A DNA stretch of 64,000 nt. Source: JASSUD01 sp031963005 (lineage in GTDB: Bacteria > Pseudomonadota > Gammaproteobacteria > Burkholderiales > Burkholderiaceae). Within the stretch, counting starts at the first letter, position 1, and every line of letters starts with the position of its first letter. Positions 44,068 to 53,146 of the stretch are shown piece by piece. The notes under the pieces were generated by a model. The model was not told the origin of the DNA. It did no database searches and worked only from the letters and a program-made list of their open reading frames with translations. The stretch lies in assembly GCA_031963005.1 (NCBI GenBank), contig JASSUL010000004.1, forward strand, positions 62,001-126,000, given 5' to 3'. A program made the position numbers and the translations under genes.

Positions 44068-45354
44068 TTATTGAGCGAGTGCAGCAAAAACACGTTGTGC
44101 CGCGCGTGCAGTAAACTCCAATGCCTCACCTTCATGGGCGCTAGAGACAAATCCCGATTCATACGCAGAAGGCGCAAAATACACTCTTTCATCAAGCATT
44201 AAATGAAAGAATCGATTGAATTGGGCAATATCCATCTTGGGTAGATCCGTAAAGCAAGTCGGCACCTGTTCGCTGAAATAGAGGCCAAACATTCCTCCCA
44301 AATGATCGGTTGAAAAAGCAATGCCATGGGCTTGCGCCGCATGGGTCAAACTTTCCAAGACCTTTTTAGTCAGTGCATCAAGATGGGCATAAAATCCGGG
44401 CTGTTGAATATGTTTTAAAGCAGCTAAGCCTGCGCGGACAGCCAATAAATTGCCTGAGAGGGTCCCTGCTTGATACACCGTGCCCAGCGGAGCCAAATGG
44501 GCCATTACATCACGCCGCCCTCCAAAACCTGCCAGCGGTAGGCCCGCTCCAATAATTTTCCCCAGACAGGTTAGATCTGGCGTAATGCCATAGAGTGCCT
44601 GAGCGCCTCCTAAAGCCACCCGAAAACCACTCATCACTTCATCAAAAATCAGTAAAGCCCCGTACTGGCTACACTGGCTGCGCAGGGTGTTCAAAAATGC
44701 GGGCGTACCGCGCACCATATTCATATTCCCTGCGACGGGCTCTACAATCACTGCGGCAATCTGATCGCCTAATTCTTTGAAGGTCTCAATAATGCGCTCA
44801 GGATTGTTGTAATCCAAAACCAGCGTATGTTGTGTACTAGCGTGAGGCACTCCTGCTGAGCTAGGGTTACCGCCTGTGAGTAGCCCTGAGCCGGCTTTGA
44901 CTAAAAGATGGTCCGCATGGCCGTGATACCCGCCTTCAAATTTGATCACAATATCTCGGCCTGTAAAGCCACGCGCCAAGCGCAATGCACTCATCGTCGC
45001 TTCTGTTCCACTAGAGACCAAGCGAATTTGTTCGATCGAAGGCATCAATTTGATGATTTCTTCTGCGATTTCAATCTCTGCTTCTGTCGGCGCACCAAAA
45101 CTCGTTCCACAAGTGAGTGCCTCTTGCAAGGCTTCTAATACACAAGCGGGGCGATGCCCTAAAATCAATGCGCCCCATGATCCAATATAATCAACATACC
45201 GATCGCCATTCGCATCCTCAAAAAAAGCACCCTGCGCACTTTTCACAAAGCGCGGCGTTCCGCCAACAGCTTGAAAAGAACGTACCGGGGAATTCACCCC
45301 TCCGGGCATCACTTTTTGAGCACGTTCAAAAAGCGCTTCGTTATTGGACAGCAT
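44068..45354 (-). CDS. hemL: Glutamate-1-semialdehyde 2,1-aminomutase
   Basis: It makes 5-aminolevulinate for haem by the C5 pathway, using pyridoxal phosphate. The 428 residues include PGGVNSPVRSFQAVGG, VSSGTEATMSALRLARG, the PLP-binding EGGYHGHAD, FDEVMSGFR, and the Schiff-base Lys in LGKIIGAGLPLAGFGG. Length is normal. It heads a two-gene unit with ribD; PdxA at 58196 supplies the cofactor pathway. Confidence 0.97.
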   Translation of the reverse strand: MLSNNEALFERAQKVMPGGVNSPVRSFQAVGGTPRFVKSAQGAFFEDANGDRYVDYIGSWGALILGHRPACVLEALQEALTCGTSFGAPTEAEIEIAEEIIKLMPSIEQIRLVSSGTEATMSALRLARGFTGRDIVIKFEGGYHGHADHLLVKAGSGLLTGGNPSSAGVPHASTQHTLVLDYNNPERIIETFKELGDQIAAVIVEPVAGNMNMVRGTPAFLNTLRSQCSQYGALLIFDEVMSGFRVALGGAQALYGITPDLTCLGKIIGAGLPLAGFGGRRDVMAHLAPLGTVYQAGTLSGNLLAVRAGLAALKHIQQPGFYAHLDALTKKVLESLTHAAQAHGIAFSTDHLGGMFGLYFSEQVPTCFTDLPKMDIAQFNRFFHLMLDERVYFAPSAYESGFVSSAHEGEALEFTARAAQRVFAALAQ

Positions 45355-45808
45355 AAGAAAACCTGGGCAAGAAAAGGAGAAGAGATAAAATAGGACAATA
45401 TCAGATAAATAGAAAGACTGCTCAGCACTACATCACAGTAAGCTAGCTTAAAATAGCGCACGGCGGTTATTGATATTTATTAGCCCACTACACGGTTTTA
45501 AAAGGTTGCTGTTTTTTTATTAACTTATGTTGCGCGGGTTGTAGAAAGGCGAGTTATTGATTAGTAGAGTGGAAAGATGAGAAGTAGGTGGTAGGCATGT
45601 TGGGGTTCGTGCCTCACCCCAACCTACGGTCCTTTGCCTTTTTTTGTGATTGGTAGAGAGTGATGCATCCCTTTCACCTAACCATTGTTGTAGGTTGGGG
45701 TGAGGCACGAACCCCAACATAACGACCACGGGCTTTCTCAATACCTGCGTAACATCAGTTAGTAAAAATAATGACCACACGCCATTTTTTGAAAGGTTTT
45801 TTCAGTTT
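45355..45808. other. Intergenic region between hemL and ribE
   Basis: Apart from the palindromic pair at 45597-45720, which is listed separately, this 454-base stretch shows no gene. It should contain the divergent promoters of hemL-ribD and ribE. I find no FMN-riboswitch-like arrangement upstream of ribE. The last 40 bases repeat the tail seen after copy A (GACCAC ... TAACATCAGT). Confidence 0.45.
45597..45720. repeat. 31-bp perfect inverted repeat pair, copy F (REP-like)
   Basis: Arms 45597-45627 and 45690-45720 are exact reverse complements with ATGTTGGGGTTCGTGCCTCA at the outer side, separated by 62 bases. Each arm is itself near-palindromic (GTTGGGGT ... ACCCCAAC), so either each arm or the pair could fold. 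The 3' flank (45724-45765) matches that of copy A at 11014-11055. The GTTGGGGT motif is shared with copies A-D. Confidence 0.8.
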
Positions 45809-46540
45809 ATGTTTACGGGCATAGTCAGCGCATTAGGCACGATCACACAGGTATCAAAGGCCCATGCCACATCGAATAGCGGTGTACAAGTGACGATTGA
45901 AGCGCCTTGCTCTCTATTTAGCGATTTAAAACTAGGGGATAGTGTTGCCATACAAGGCGCCTGTATGACCGTGATTGCTTTCGAGAAAATTGCCGCGCAG
46001 CCAACCCCTATCCTCCATCAACAAAAAGAAATACAGTCAGGGATTAAAGAGCAAATACGTTTTGTCGTAGATGTCTCCTCAGAAAGTTTAGCGTGTACCG
46101 TGGGGTTAGATGTGCTTGGACCCGTAAATATAGAGCCTGCACTGCGCGTAGGCGATCCATTGGGGGGGCACTGGGTTAGTGGACATGTCGATGGGGTGGG
46201 TGAGGTCGTAGATATGGTACCGTCTGGGGAATCGCGTGAATTGTGCTTACGCATCCCGACCCCATTAGCAGGCTATGTGGCCGCCAAAGGCTCTTTAACG
46301 GTCAATGGGGTCAGTTTGACGGTGAATCGGGTTAAAGACGAAGAGGGAAGGGAAGGAGAGGCTGCGCGTTGGACACAGTGCTCGATCAATATCATCCCCC
46401 ATACATTAAAGCACACCACGCTTCAATCCCTGAAAGCACAGGATAAGGTGAATTTAGAAGTGGATTTGATGGCACGCTATATGGCCCGATTTTTTGAATA
46501 TCATGCGAGCGATTTTTCAAAAATGGCACCCAATGCCTGA
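45809..46540 (+). CDS. ribE: Riboflavin synthase, alpha chain
   Basis: It dismutates two 6,7-dimethyl-8-ribityllumazine molecules to riboflavin. The 243 residues contain two lumazine-binding repeats: MFTGIVSALGTI with LGDSVAIQGACMTV, then GDPLGGHWVSGHVDGVG with KGSLTVNGVSLTVN. It is about 30 residues longer than usual because of a polar insert at about 55-80 in repeat one (QPTPILHQQKEIQSG) and another near 180 (VKDEEGREGEAARW). It is divergent from hemL-ribD; ribBA and ribH are not in the window. Confidence 0.96.
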   Translation: MFTGIVSALGTITQVSKAHATSNSGVQVTIEAPCSLFSDLKLGDSVAIQGACMTVIAFEKIAAQPTPILHQQKEIQSGIKEQIRFVVDVSSESLACTVGLDVLGPVNIEPALRVGDPLGGHWVSGHVDGVGEVVDMVPSGESRELCLRIPTPLAGYVAAKGSLTVNGVSLTVNRVKDEEGREGEAARWTQCSINIIPHTLKHTTLQSLKAQDKVNLEVDLMARYMARFFEYHASDFSKMAPNA

Positions 46541-46665
46541 AAGAGTGTGATTGGAGGCCATAAAAAAGGATGGACAGCAATTCTTTTAGCCCCAATATTG
46601 AACCCTGTATTTAATCCGGTATTTAATCCACAATACGCAATCGTATTTCGTAACAGGAGAGATCT

Positions 46666-48528
46666 ATGTCACAGGGGCTTATGCTCTGGATATCGCGCGC
46701 CTGGGTGGAACGCCTATTGCCCAATCGTTGGGATATGCTCGCCTTTATATTCCTAATAGGGATCGCTATCGTGATGGCGAACGGGGTCCATCAAAGCCTC
46801 GCGCCTTTAGAAAGCTTACAAGCGCAGGCCATCTCATTGAGTCCAACGGCATTGCCTAAATATGCATTGCGCACGACCCTACGCTTATTTGCAGCGATGG
46901 CCCTTGCGCTGCTTTTTACGTTGACGTATGGAACCCTAGCCGCTAAAAATCGCTGGGCGGGAAAAATACTCATTCCTCTACTGGATATTTTGCAATCCGT
47001 TCCCGTACTGGGCTATCTCTCCTTTACGATATTCTTCTTTCTCTCTTTATTTCCAGGTCGTGTAGCCGGCGCAGAGTGCGCGGCGATTTTCGCTATTTTT
47101 ACGGCGCAAGCCTGGAATATGACCTTTAGCTTTTATCAATCCCTACGAACTATTCCATCCGATTTGGAGGAAGTCGCACGCAGTTTCCATTTAAGCGCTT
47201 GGCAACGTTTTTGGAAACTAGATGTTCCTTTCGCGATGCCCGGATTGATCTGGAATATGATGATGTCGATGTCCGGAGCTTGGTTTTTTATTGTGGCTTC
47301 TGAAGCGATTACCATTGGCTCACACACGATTGAGCTTCCTGGAATGGGAGCGTATCTTGCGCAGGCCATCGTACAAAAAAATCTTATGGCGATAGGATGG
47401 GTGGTATTAACCATGGTGATCGTCATTATGGCTTATGACCAATTTTTATTTCGCCCATTAGTTGCCTGGGCAGATAAATTTCGGTTAGAAAATACCAGTG
47501 CCAAGGAGGCTCCCCAATCTTGGGTCTTTGATCTGATCCAGCAAACTCGGCTTATTCGGCGTTTATATATTCCTTTTGGCGCATTTTTTACCATGTTAGC
47601 CCGTGTGCCGTTACGCTGCCCAGCTACGGTACAACGATGGTCTTTACGGGCATTGAACGTTCCCTCTCTGGCCAAACACGTCTATGACCAGATGCGTCCA
47701 GCAAGGAAATCTAGTGTTGCCGGAGTTTTAGAGCATATGATGCCTTCTCGCCGGTCTGTCTTTAAAGTACTGTGCGCAAAGCCTTTACAACAAAAAATAC
47801 GCTTTATCGCTGTGCTTCTAGCCGCGCTGTGCTTCGGTTATTTGCTGGGGTCAAAACAGATCACGCCACCTGAGCCTATTACCTGGAGCGATATCGGTGA
47901 GGTGATTGTGCTGGGTGGTATCACCTTAGTGCGCGTCTTAGTGCTTATTTTCTTAGCATCGTGCGTTTGGGTTCCCTTAGGGGTATGGATTGGTATGCGT
48001 CCTACATTAGCTAGACGTATGCAGCCCTTAGTGCAATTTTTAGCGGCATTTCCTGCAAATTTACTCTTTCCCATTTTTGTTATTTTGGTTGTGCATTTTC
48101 GTCTTAATACCGATATTTGGCTCTCACCATTGATCATTTTAGGAGCGCAGTGGTACATCCTCTTTAATGTCATCGCCGGTGTAACCGCTTTTCCCAATGA
48201 TTTTCGAGAAGTCGCCGAAAATTTTCAAATACGGGGCCGGCAATGGTGGAAACAAGTCATGCTGCCTAGTATTTTCCCTTATTACTTAACAGGCGCAATC
48301 ACGGCCTCAGGAGGCGCTTGGAACGCCAGCATTGTCTCTGAAGCCGTTGAGTGGGGGCATACCAAACTCTTTGCACATGGGCTTGGCGCCTATATCACGC
48401 AAAAAACACAAGCAGGGGACTACCCTCATCTGATTTTAGGCGTATTCACGATGGTTCTATTTGTGATGATCCTCAACCGAATGGTATGGAGACCGCTCTA
48501 TCAAAAATCGGAAAATATGATGCGTTAA
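46666..48528 (+). CDS. ABC transporter permease, two fused permease domains (nitrate/sulfonate-type)
   Basis: The 620-residue inner-membrane protein joins two BPD-type permease modules, each with about six helices, linked by a cytosolic region at about 270-385. Coupling-helix motifs are visible in both: LEEVARSFHLSAWQRFWKLD with PFAMPGLIW, and REVAENFQIRGRQWWKQVML with PYYLTGAIT. The natural partner is the ATPase with AAA-associated domain at 21549-22922; in related bacteria such pairs are adjacent. No periplasmic binding protein is seen, so the substrate is open. The ATG follows AGGAGAGA directly. Confidence 0.92.
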   Translation: MSQGLMLWISRAWVERLLPNRWDMLAFIFLIGIAIVMANGVHQSLAPLESLQAQAISLSPTALPKYALRTTLRLFAAMALALLFTLTYGTLAAKNRWAGKILIPLLDILQSVPVLGYLSFTIFFFLSLFPGRVAGAECAAIFAIFTAQAWNMTFSFYQSLRTIPSDLEEVARSFHLSAWQRFWKLDVPFAMPGLIWNMMMSMSGAWFFIVASEAITIGSHTIELPGMGAYLAQAIVQKNLMAIGWVVLTMVIVIMAYDQFLFRPLVAWADKFRLENTSAKEAPQSWVFDLIQQTRLIRRLYIPFGAFFTMLARVPLRCPATVQRWSLRALNVPSLAKHVYDQMRPARKSSVAGVLEHMMPSRRSVFKVLCAKPLQQKIRFIAVLLAALCFGYLLGSKQITPPEPITWSDIGEVIVLGGITLVRVLVLIFLASCVWVPLGVWIGMRPTLARRMQPLVQFLAAFPANLLFPIFVILVVHFRLNTDIWLSPLIILGAQWYILFNVIAGVTAFPNDFREVAENFQIRGRQWWKQVMLPSIFPYYLTGAITASGGAWNASIVSEAVEWGHTKLFAHGLGAYITQKTQAGDYPHLILGVFTMVLFVMILNRMVWRPLYQKSENMMR

Positions 48529-49123
48529 AAGACAATACCGGCAATAGGCATAGGCACATCCAGAAAAAAAAGAGCCACCTTACATTGCCTATTGAGCCCC
48601 CGTAAAACACATGCGCGGACCAATCTATCTTGTCTTTAAATATATTTCTGATGAGCATGTTATTGCGTGCAGTATCAGGTCAATCATAGATGGAAAACTC
48701 AAAAATTTGGTATACGCTCGCTAATTGAACATCGTTCTAACTACCTCGCTATCCTTTAATTTCCTTCTCAACCAGATCCCCAGGCGGATATGCATTCCCG
48801 CCATAATTTCAAATACTTAAAAGCAATTAAAGCACCTCTCTTGTATAGGCGCGCTTCGCGCAGACTTACCCGCATTGTAAATAGATAGATATCTCCAAAG
48901 ATAAGGAGTTATCTTAAAGCCAAATTGAGATTTTTCAATATTATCTGATATCGATTTACAGGTAAGATCTCACGCATCTTGTATTTTATCGCTCGGAAGG
49001 CAATGTTTTTATATCTTATCCTAGCATAGGCAGATTAATCATGTAATCTGGATTAAACATATACAAAATAATAAAATTACATTTTAGAATTTATTATTCA
49101 TTTTTTAAATGAGGTTTTTTTGA
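48529..49123. other. AT-rich intergenic region before the 714-residue orphan
   Basis: I find no supported gene in this 595-base stretch. CAATAGGCA at 48542-48550 and TGCCTATTG at 48586-48594 can pair, with a long loop, as a weak terminator for the permease gene. A GC-rich GCGCG-CTT-CGCGC hairpin lies near 48851-48863. The final 150 bases are strongly AT-rich and probably hold the promoter of the next gene. Confidence 0.4.
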
Positions 49124-51268
49124 ATGGCTCCTAGCAATATTGGTTTAGGCATTAACGGCGTTAACCTTTTTACCACCACGCCACCTATCACGCCTACGCA
49201 AAGCTCATGGCCTAGTGCGTGGTCGCATGTGGAATCTGAAAATACAGAAATCAATAATAATATAACAAATAGCTCACATAAAGCAAAAAGCACCACTTCT
49301 TACAATAGTGATGACATTAAAGAAGCATATTTAAACCTAGAAAAATTCAAGTTGCTTTATAAAAGGTTACATCCCAAAAATAATGAAATCAGTGGCTCCG
49401 CTACTTCCCAAGAAGATAAAACAAAAAAGTTAAATTTCTATTTTATTGAAAAATTTAAAGAAGTAACAGGGGAATTCAAAGCGGAAGAATTAGAAGCAGA
49501 AGAATTAGAAACAGAAAAATTAAAAATAGAAAAATTAGAAAGTAAAATTTCATCTATTCTTCATGAAGAAATTTCGAAATACGATGATATTCAAGCCAAA
49601 GCGGAATTTGATAGATTAAAATCAAATCAACATGAATGGGTAAGTATTTTAAAAGGAAGCATAAATAATGATATTGAATTAATAAAAAAAGAAAGAGAAG
49701 AAAAAACAAAAACGGCCAATGATATAAAAGCAGAAATTAGCAATACAATTAATGCTAGCTTCCTTTCAGAAGAAACAAAAAAAACACTTCACACATTAAT
49801 AGAAAATGCTATTCATGTAGGCGGGCTGGCATTGGCTATTTCAGTTTGCTTATGTTTTCCATTATGTTTTCCAAATAGTCCAGGCGCATGGACCCCAATA
49901 GTAATGGAAATTGCAGGCGCAGCCATTCATGCTGGGCGTCAAAAAGATGTTAAAAATATAGAATCAGAGCCTGATCAAGCAGCTACTCTTAAAGATACCC
50001 TTCAAGAGTTTGCTAAAAAGAATAAAGATTTGAAAAAAGAATTAGATCAATATCCAGGAAAATTATTATCTATCGACGCTGACAAAACACGTTTGAATTA
50101 TATTTTAAATGAATATAAGCTAAATGAATATAAGCCTATTGATTTGGATAGGAGGAATAGCAAATCTTTCCCTTCAAGTCGAAGACAGTCCCTAGCATCA
50201 ATTGTAACGCACTCCAAGACAAGTAGCCCAAGGTGGAACCAAACAGCTAATAATAGTCCAGCTCTATCTCCTACAGAGATAAGAAGACAGTCCTTAAATA
50301 ATTCACCTATTGCCCAAAAAGGATCCGAGTTCGGATCACCATCAGATACAATATTATCAAGGATAATGCCCTATTCATCTTCGCCTATTATGGAGATTTC
50401 AGAGAATTCCTTTTCAAAAGAATCCCATAAATCAGTTGAATATATTCCAGAAATGGAAGAACCAGAAGATCCTGTTTTTGAAAATGATGCCTCCAATTCT
50501 GAGTTAAATGCGGTTACTTTGTTTGAAGGTGAAGCAGTAGGTATCCTTAACGATAAATTTAGCATCTTAAAAGATAGTGTAATAAAAATTCTGAATGCGT
50601 GCTTTGAGAATTATCCAGGCATGCTAGATGATTTATTAAAAGAGCCGAATAGTAAATTTGAAAATTATAAAATTGAAGTTAAAAAACTTTCACATGCAGA
50701 AAGTTTTCACCAACAAATACAAATAAATAACACCATTGATGTTTCAATTAAGTTTGCATTTGAAATTTTTGAAGCTTTTCTAAAAATCATAAAAGAAAGT
50801 TTTCAAAGATACGCATCAGATATACAAGATATTATTCATCCAAAAGATGAATCTAAAAGAGAAAATACTGACAAATTTAACAAAGCAATATTCGATCAGC
50901 ATATACTTTTTAGAGAAAATTTATTAAACCAAGTAAAAGAGCAGAATAATTCAATACAGGCAGAATCAAAAAAATTGATAAATGAGTATGAGGAAAATAA
51001 AAATGCACAAACATCACTAACAAAGGAAAATTATTCAAGTATAATTAATGGATTAATAGATGAATTTGACAGGAATATTAGTATCAAATTTAATTTATTA
51101 AGAAACATTAATAAAACATTTATAACATCTCTAAAAAATAATATTTTAAATGAAGTTGATGAAACAGATAACGCAGGCAAGGCTTATGCCATGCAATATA
51201 TAACTATTAAAAATGAAACTGAAAGCAATTTATCTGAAATAGACTCGCAAGAGATAGCTCCCGCTTAA
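49124..51268 (+). CDS. Large AT-rich orphan protein with coiled coils and one hydrophobic segment
   Basis: I do not recognise this 714-residue protein. Residues 1-60 are Thr/Ser/Pro-rich and disordered. Residues 65-215 are charged helices, with a short tandem repeat EELEAEELETEKLKIEKLES near 120-140. A hydrophobic stretch GGLALAISVCLCFPLCF lies near 233-250. A serine-rich linker with basic SRRQS/IRRQS motifs spans about 345-440. Residues 460-700 are again helical. No Sec signal is present. The layout (polar N-terminus, coiled coils, single hydrophobic hairpin, phosphorylatable-looking linker) would suit a secreted effector, but that is inference. It is among the most AT-rich genes in the window and ends with a strong terminator. 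Confidence 0.65.
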   Translation: MAPSNIGLGINGVNLFTTTPPITPTQSSWPSAWSHVESENTEINNNITNSSHKAKSTTSYNSDDIKEAYLNLEKFKLLYKRLHPKNNEISGSATSQEDKTKKLNFYFIEKFKEVTGEFKAEELEAEELETEKLKIEKLESKISSILHEEISKYDDIQAKAEFDRLKSNQHEWVSILKGSINNDIELIKKEREEKTKTANDIKAEISNTINASFLSEETKKTLHTLIENAIHVGGLALAISVCLCFPLCFPNSPGAWTPIVMEIAGAAIHAGRQKDVKNIESEPDQAATLKDTLQEFAKKNKDLKKELDQYPGKLLSIDADKTRLNYILNEYKLNEYKPIDLDRRNSKSFPSSRRQSLASIVTHSKTSSPRWNQTANNSPALSPTEIRRQSLNNSPIAQKGSEFGSPSDTILSRIMPYSSSPIMEISENSFSKESHKSVEYIPEMEEPEDPVFENDASNSELNAVTLFEGEAVGILNDKFSILKDSVIKILNACFENYPGMLDDLLKEPNSKFENYKIEVKKLSHAESFHQQIQINNTIDVSIKFAFEIFEAFLKIIKESFQRYASDIQDIIHPKDESKRENTDKFNKAIFDQHILFRENLLNQVKEQNNSIQAESKKLINEYEENKNAQTSLTKENYSSIINGLIDEFDRNISIKFNLLRNINKTFITSLKNNILNEVDETDNAGKAYAMQYITIKNETESNLSEIDSQEIAPA

Positions 51269-51659
51269 AAAATAAAATAATATTTATATATTCTTCCATC
51301 AACATAGGGAAATTTGAATTTCCCTATGTTGATTTTTTTTTGCTTAACCAGCAAAAAAGCGCTGCCAGAATGCATAATATAGTGAAGATTTTTGAGCAAA
51401 TTGAAGGCATCAGAAACCGATCAAGCATATTACTTTTCCGAGTAAAGCTACAGTTTTTAATGGAGTAGCATTGATGCTAGGAATGTATTATCTTGACGGA
51501 AAGTCAATATATAGATTCTGCAGTGAATTCAGAGTAGTAATGACCCATTTTTTACAAAAGGGGGGAGATGTCTACACTACCTATTGCTTAAGGGAAACAA
51601 CGTATTTTTAAGTGCTGAATAGATTCTCTTGTAGAGCAAGGTGCAGACATTAGCGATTT
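51269..51659. other. Intergenic region after the orphan gene
   Basis: It holds the terminator at 51298-51341. A short frame at 51474-51614 (ATG with GGAG upstream, 46 codons beginning MLGMYYLDGKSIYRF) has a protein-like look and stays open upstream to about 51405, suggesting a gene scrap. I recognise no family in it, and I do not call it a gene. Confidence 0.35.
51298..51341 (+). terminator. Strong intrinsic terminator
   Basis: Arms 51298-51314 and 51317-51333 are exact complements (ATCAACATAGGGAAATT), followed at once by nine T (51333-51341). It lies 30 bases after the stop of the 714-residue orphan gene. Confidence 0.9.
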
Positions 51660-52220
51660 ATGTCACTCATCGTTGCTGGACGTTTTGATACTTTTGCCGA
51701 AGCCCAGAAAGCGGCTAAATACTTATTCGCAGAGGGATTTGCACAAGAGGATGTGACGCTTTTCTTTGTCAATCCTCCTGGACAACATCATCTGCGTGCC
51801 GGTGGTGGAGATCGATCTGTCGATCCTGATTCAAAGAAGGTTTATAAAGGTGCGCGCATGGGACTCTTACTTGGCGCTACCGTGGGCGCAAGCATGGGGG
51901 CCATGCTTTGTACGGTATTTAAGCTTCCTCTGCTGATTACGGTTATCGCGGCCTCGGTAGGTGCTTACCTGGGTTCATTGATAGGGGCGATGATCCGAAC
52001 ACATGACTCTGAGCACGGGCCTATCTCTTCCTCTATGCATCAATCGGGTGTGCTTATTGCGATTCATGTCACCCCCGACAATCAAGCAGAGGCCCTCGCG
52101 GTGCTGCGAAAAACCAAGGCGAAAGATATTGAACGTGCAAATGGTCGTTGGCAGCACGGGCAATGGAGCAATTTTGACCCTTTAAAAAAACCCTCGCTGC
52201 CTAAAAAATTTGCACTCTGA
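51660..52220 (+). CDS. Glycine-zipper-like small membrane protein
   Basis: This 186-residue protein has an N-terminal ferredoxin-like part (GRFDTFAEAQKAAKYLF) that resembles the SPOR/DUF1269-style regulators. Two Gly/Ala-rich membrane segments follow at about 68-88 (GARMGLLLGATVGASMG) and 92-115 (LLITVIAASVGAYLGSLIGA). A soluble C-terminal strand-helix unit (VLIAIHVTPDNQAEALAVL) repeats the first fold. Similar hypothetical membrane proteins occur in Burkholderiales, often near cell-envelope genes. Function is unknown. It converges on murU. Confidence 0.7.
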   Translation: MSLIVAGRFDTFAEAQKAAKYLFAEGFAQEDVTLFFVNPPGQHHLRAGGGDRSVDPDSKKVYKGARMGLLLGATVGASMGAMLCTVFKLPLLITVIAASVGAYLGSLIGAMIRTHDSEHGPISSSMHQSGVLIAIHVTPDNQAEALAVLRKTKAKDIERANGRWQHGQWSNFDPLKKPSLPKKFAL

Positions 52221-52267
52221 GGGTAACCATCGATTTCGCATCGCAACTAGTATGTCGATGGTTGAGT

Positions 52268-53020
52268 CTATGTCCTTGCCATACCTTGTTGAATACGTGT
52301 ATCGAGTGCATAAAGCTGATCAGGGGTACCGATATTTTCCCAATTTCCACCATACCGCTCGCCAGTCACTCTGCCTTGCGCCATGGCACTGTGATAATAA
52401 GATTTCAGCGCATATGCGGTAGGAGGGGTGCTACGCAAACTTTCAAAAAGCCTTCTATCGTATAGCCCTATATTGCCAAAGGTATCGCTTTTTTGATGAG
52501 GGGTAAGCGCATGCGCGTAAAGGCGATCGCCCTGTAAATAGAAATCGCCTCGAGGGTGATAATCGGGGTTGGGAACCATCACTAAGTGCATGCTAGGCGT
52601 ATTTAAACGCGCCATATCATGCAAACGCGGTAAAAGCTGGGTGTAATCGTAATCACTGAAAACATCGCCGCTTACCGCCAAAAAAATAGGGCTACTACTT
52701 GCACGCTCTAGGAGCGGCAGCGCATAAGCAATGCCACCTGCGGTCTCTAGAGGATAGGGTTCTGCAGAGTAGGTAATTTCGACACCAAAGCGACTTCCAT
52801 TGCCCAATACCGCTTCAAATTGCTCACCTAGCCACGCATGATTAATGATAATGCGCCGAAAGCCTGCGCGTTCCAGCCTTTGAATATTCCACACAATCAA
52901 AGGCTGACCACCGACCTGCAGTAAAGGTTTAGGGCAAGTATCGGTAAGAGGACGCATGCGTTCGCCACGACCTGCGGCGAAAATCATGGCGGTGAAAGGA
53001 GGGGAGAGAGTAAAAGGCAT
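52268..53020 (-). CDS. murU: N-acetylmuramate 1-phosphate uridylyltransferase
   Basis: It transfers UMP to MurNAc-1-phosphate in the cell-wall recycling shortcut to UDP-MurNAc. The 250 residues have the nucleotidyltransferase motif AAGRGERMRPLTDTCPKPLL, then VNHAW-type IINHAWLGEQF, SGDVFSDYDY with the metal Asp, and NIGLYDRRLFES. It is the downstream partner of amgK on the same strand, with a MITE inserted between them. Confidence 0.92.
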   Translation of the reverse strand: MPFTLSPPFTAMIFAAGRGERMRPLTDTCPKPLLQVGGQPLIVWNIQRLERAGFRRIIINHAWLGEQFEAVLGNGSRFGVEITYSAEPYPLETAGGIAYALPLLERASSSPIFLAVSGDVFSDYDYTQLLPRLHDMARLNTPSMHLVMVPNPDYHPRGDFYLQGDRLYAHALTPHQKSDTFGNIGLYDRRLFESLRSTPPTAYALKSYYHSAMAQGRVTGERYGGNWENIGTPDQLYALDTRIQQGMART

Positions 53021-53067
53021 AAAGTACTTTTTTAAATAATGAAAGCAATTTTGATAGAGCGATAAAT

Positions 53068-53146
53068 TAGACTTCTTTCGAAACCCTGTAGCAGCGTTAT
53101 TCCTCCCAACCTACCATACTGCCTACTTGGTTTCGAAAGAGGTCTA
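53068..53146. mobile_element. 79-bp MITE with 18-bp terminal inverted repeats, copy G
   Basis: Ends TAGACTTCTTTCGAAACC (53068-53085) and the complement of TAGACCTCTTTCGAAACC (53129-53146) differ at one base. The left end is identical to those of copies A and B. The right end abuts the amgK stop codon. It lies inside the amgK-murU unit and might add a hairpin to the transcript. Confidence 0.8.

Noticed and set aside
45520..45780. 86-codon minus-strand frame between hemL and ribE
   Set aside because: It is built mostly from the inverted repeat pair and its flanks.
45355..45808. FMN riboswitch upstream of ribE
   Set aside because: The conserved FMN-riboswitch segments were not found; the hairpins present are repeat elements.
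51474..51614. 46-codon frame MLGMYYLDGKSIYRF onward
   Set aside because: It has a ribosome-binding site and looks protein-like, but no family was recognised and length is too short to support a gene; mentioned only as a possible scrap.
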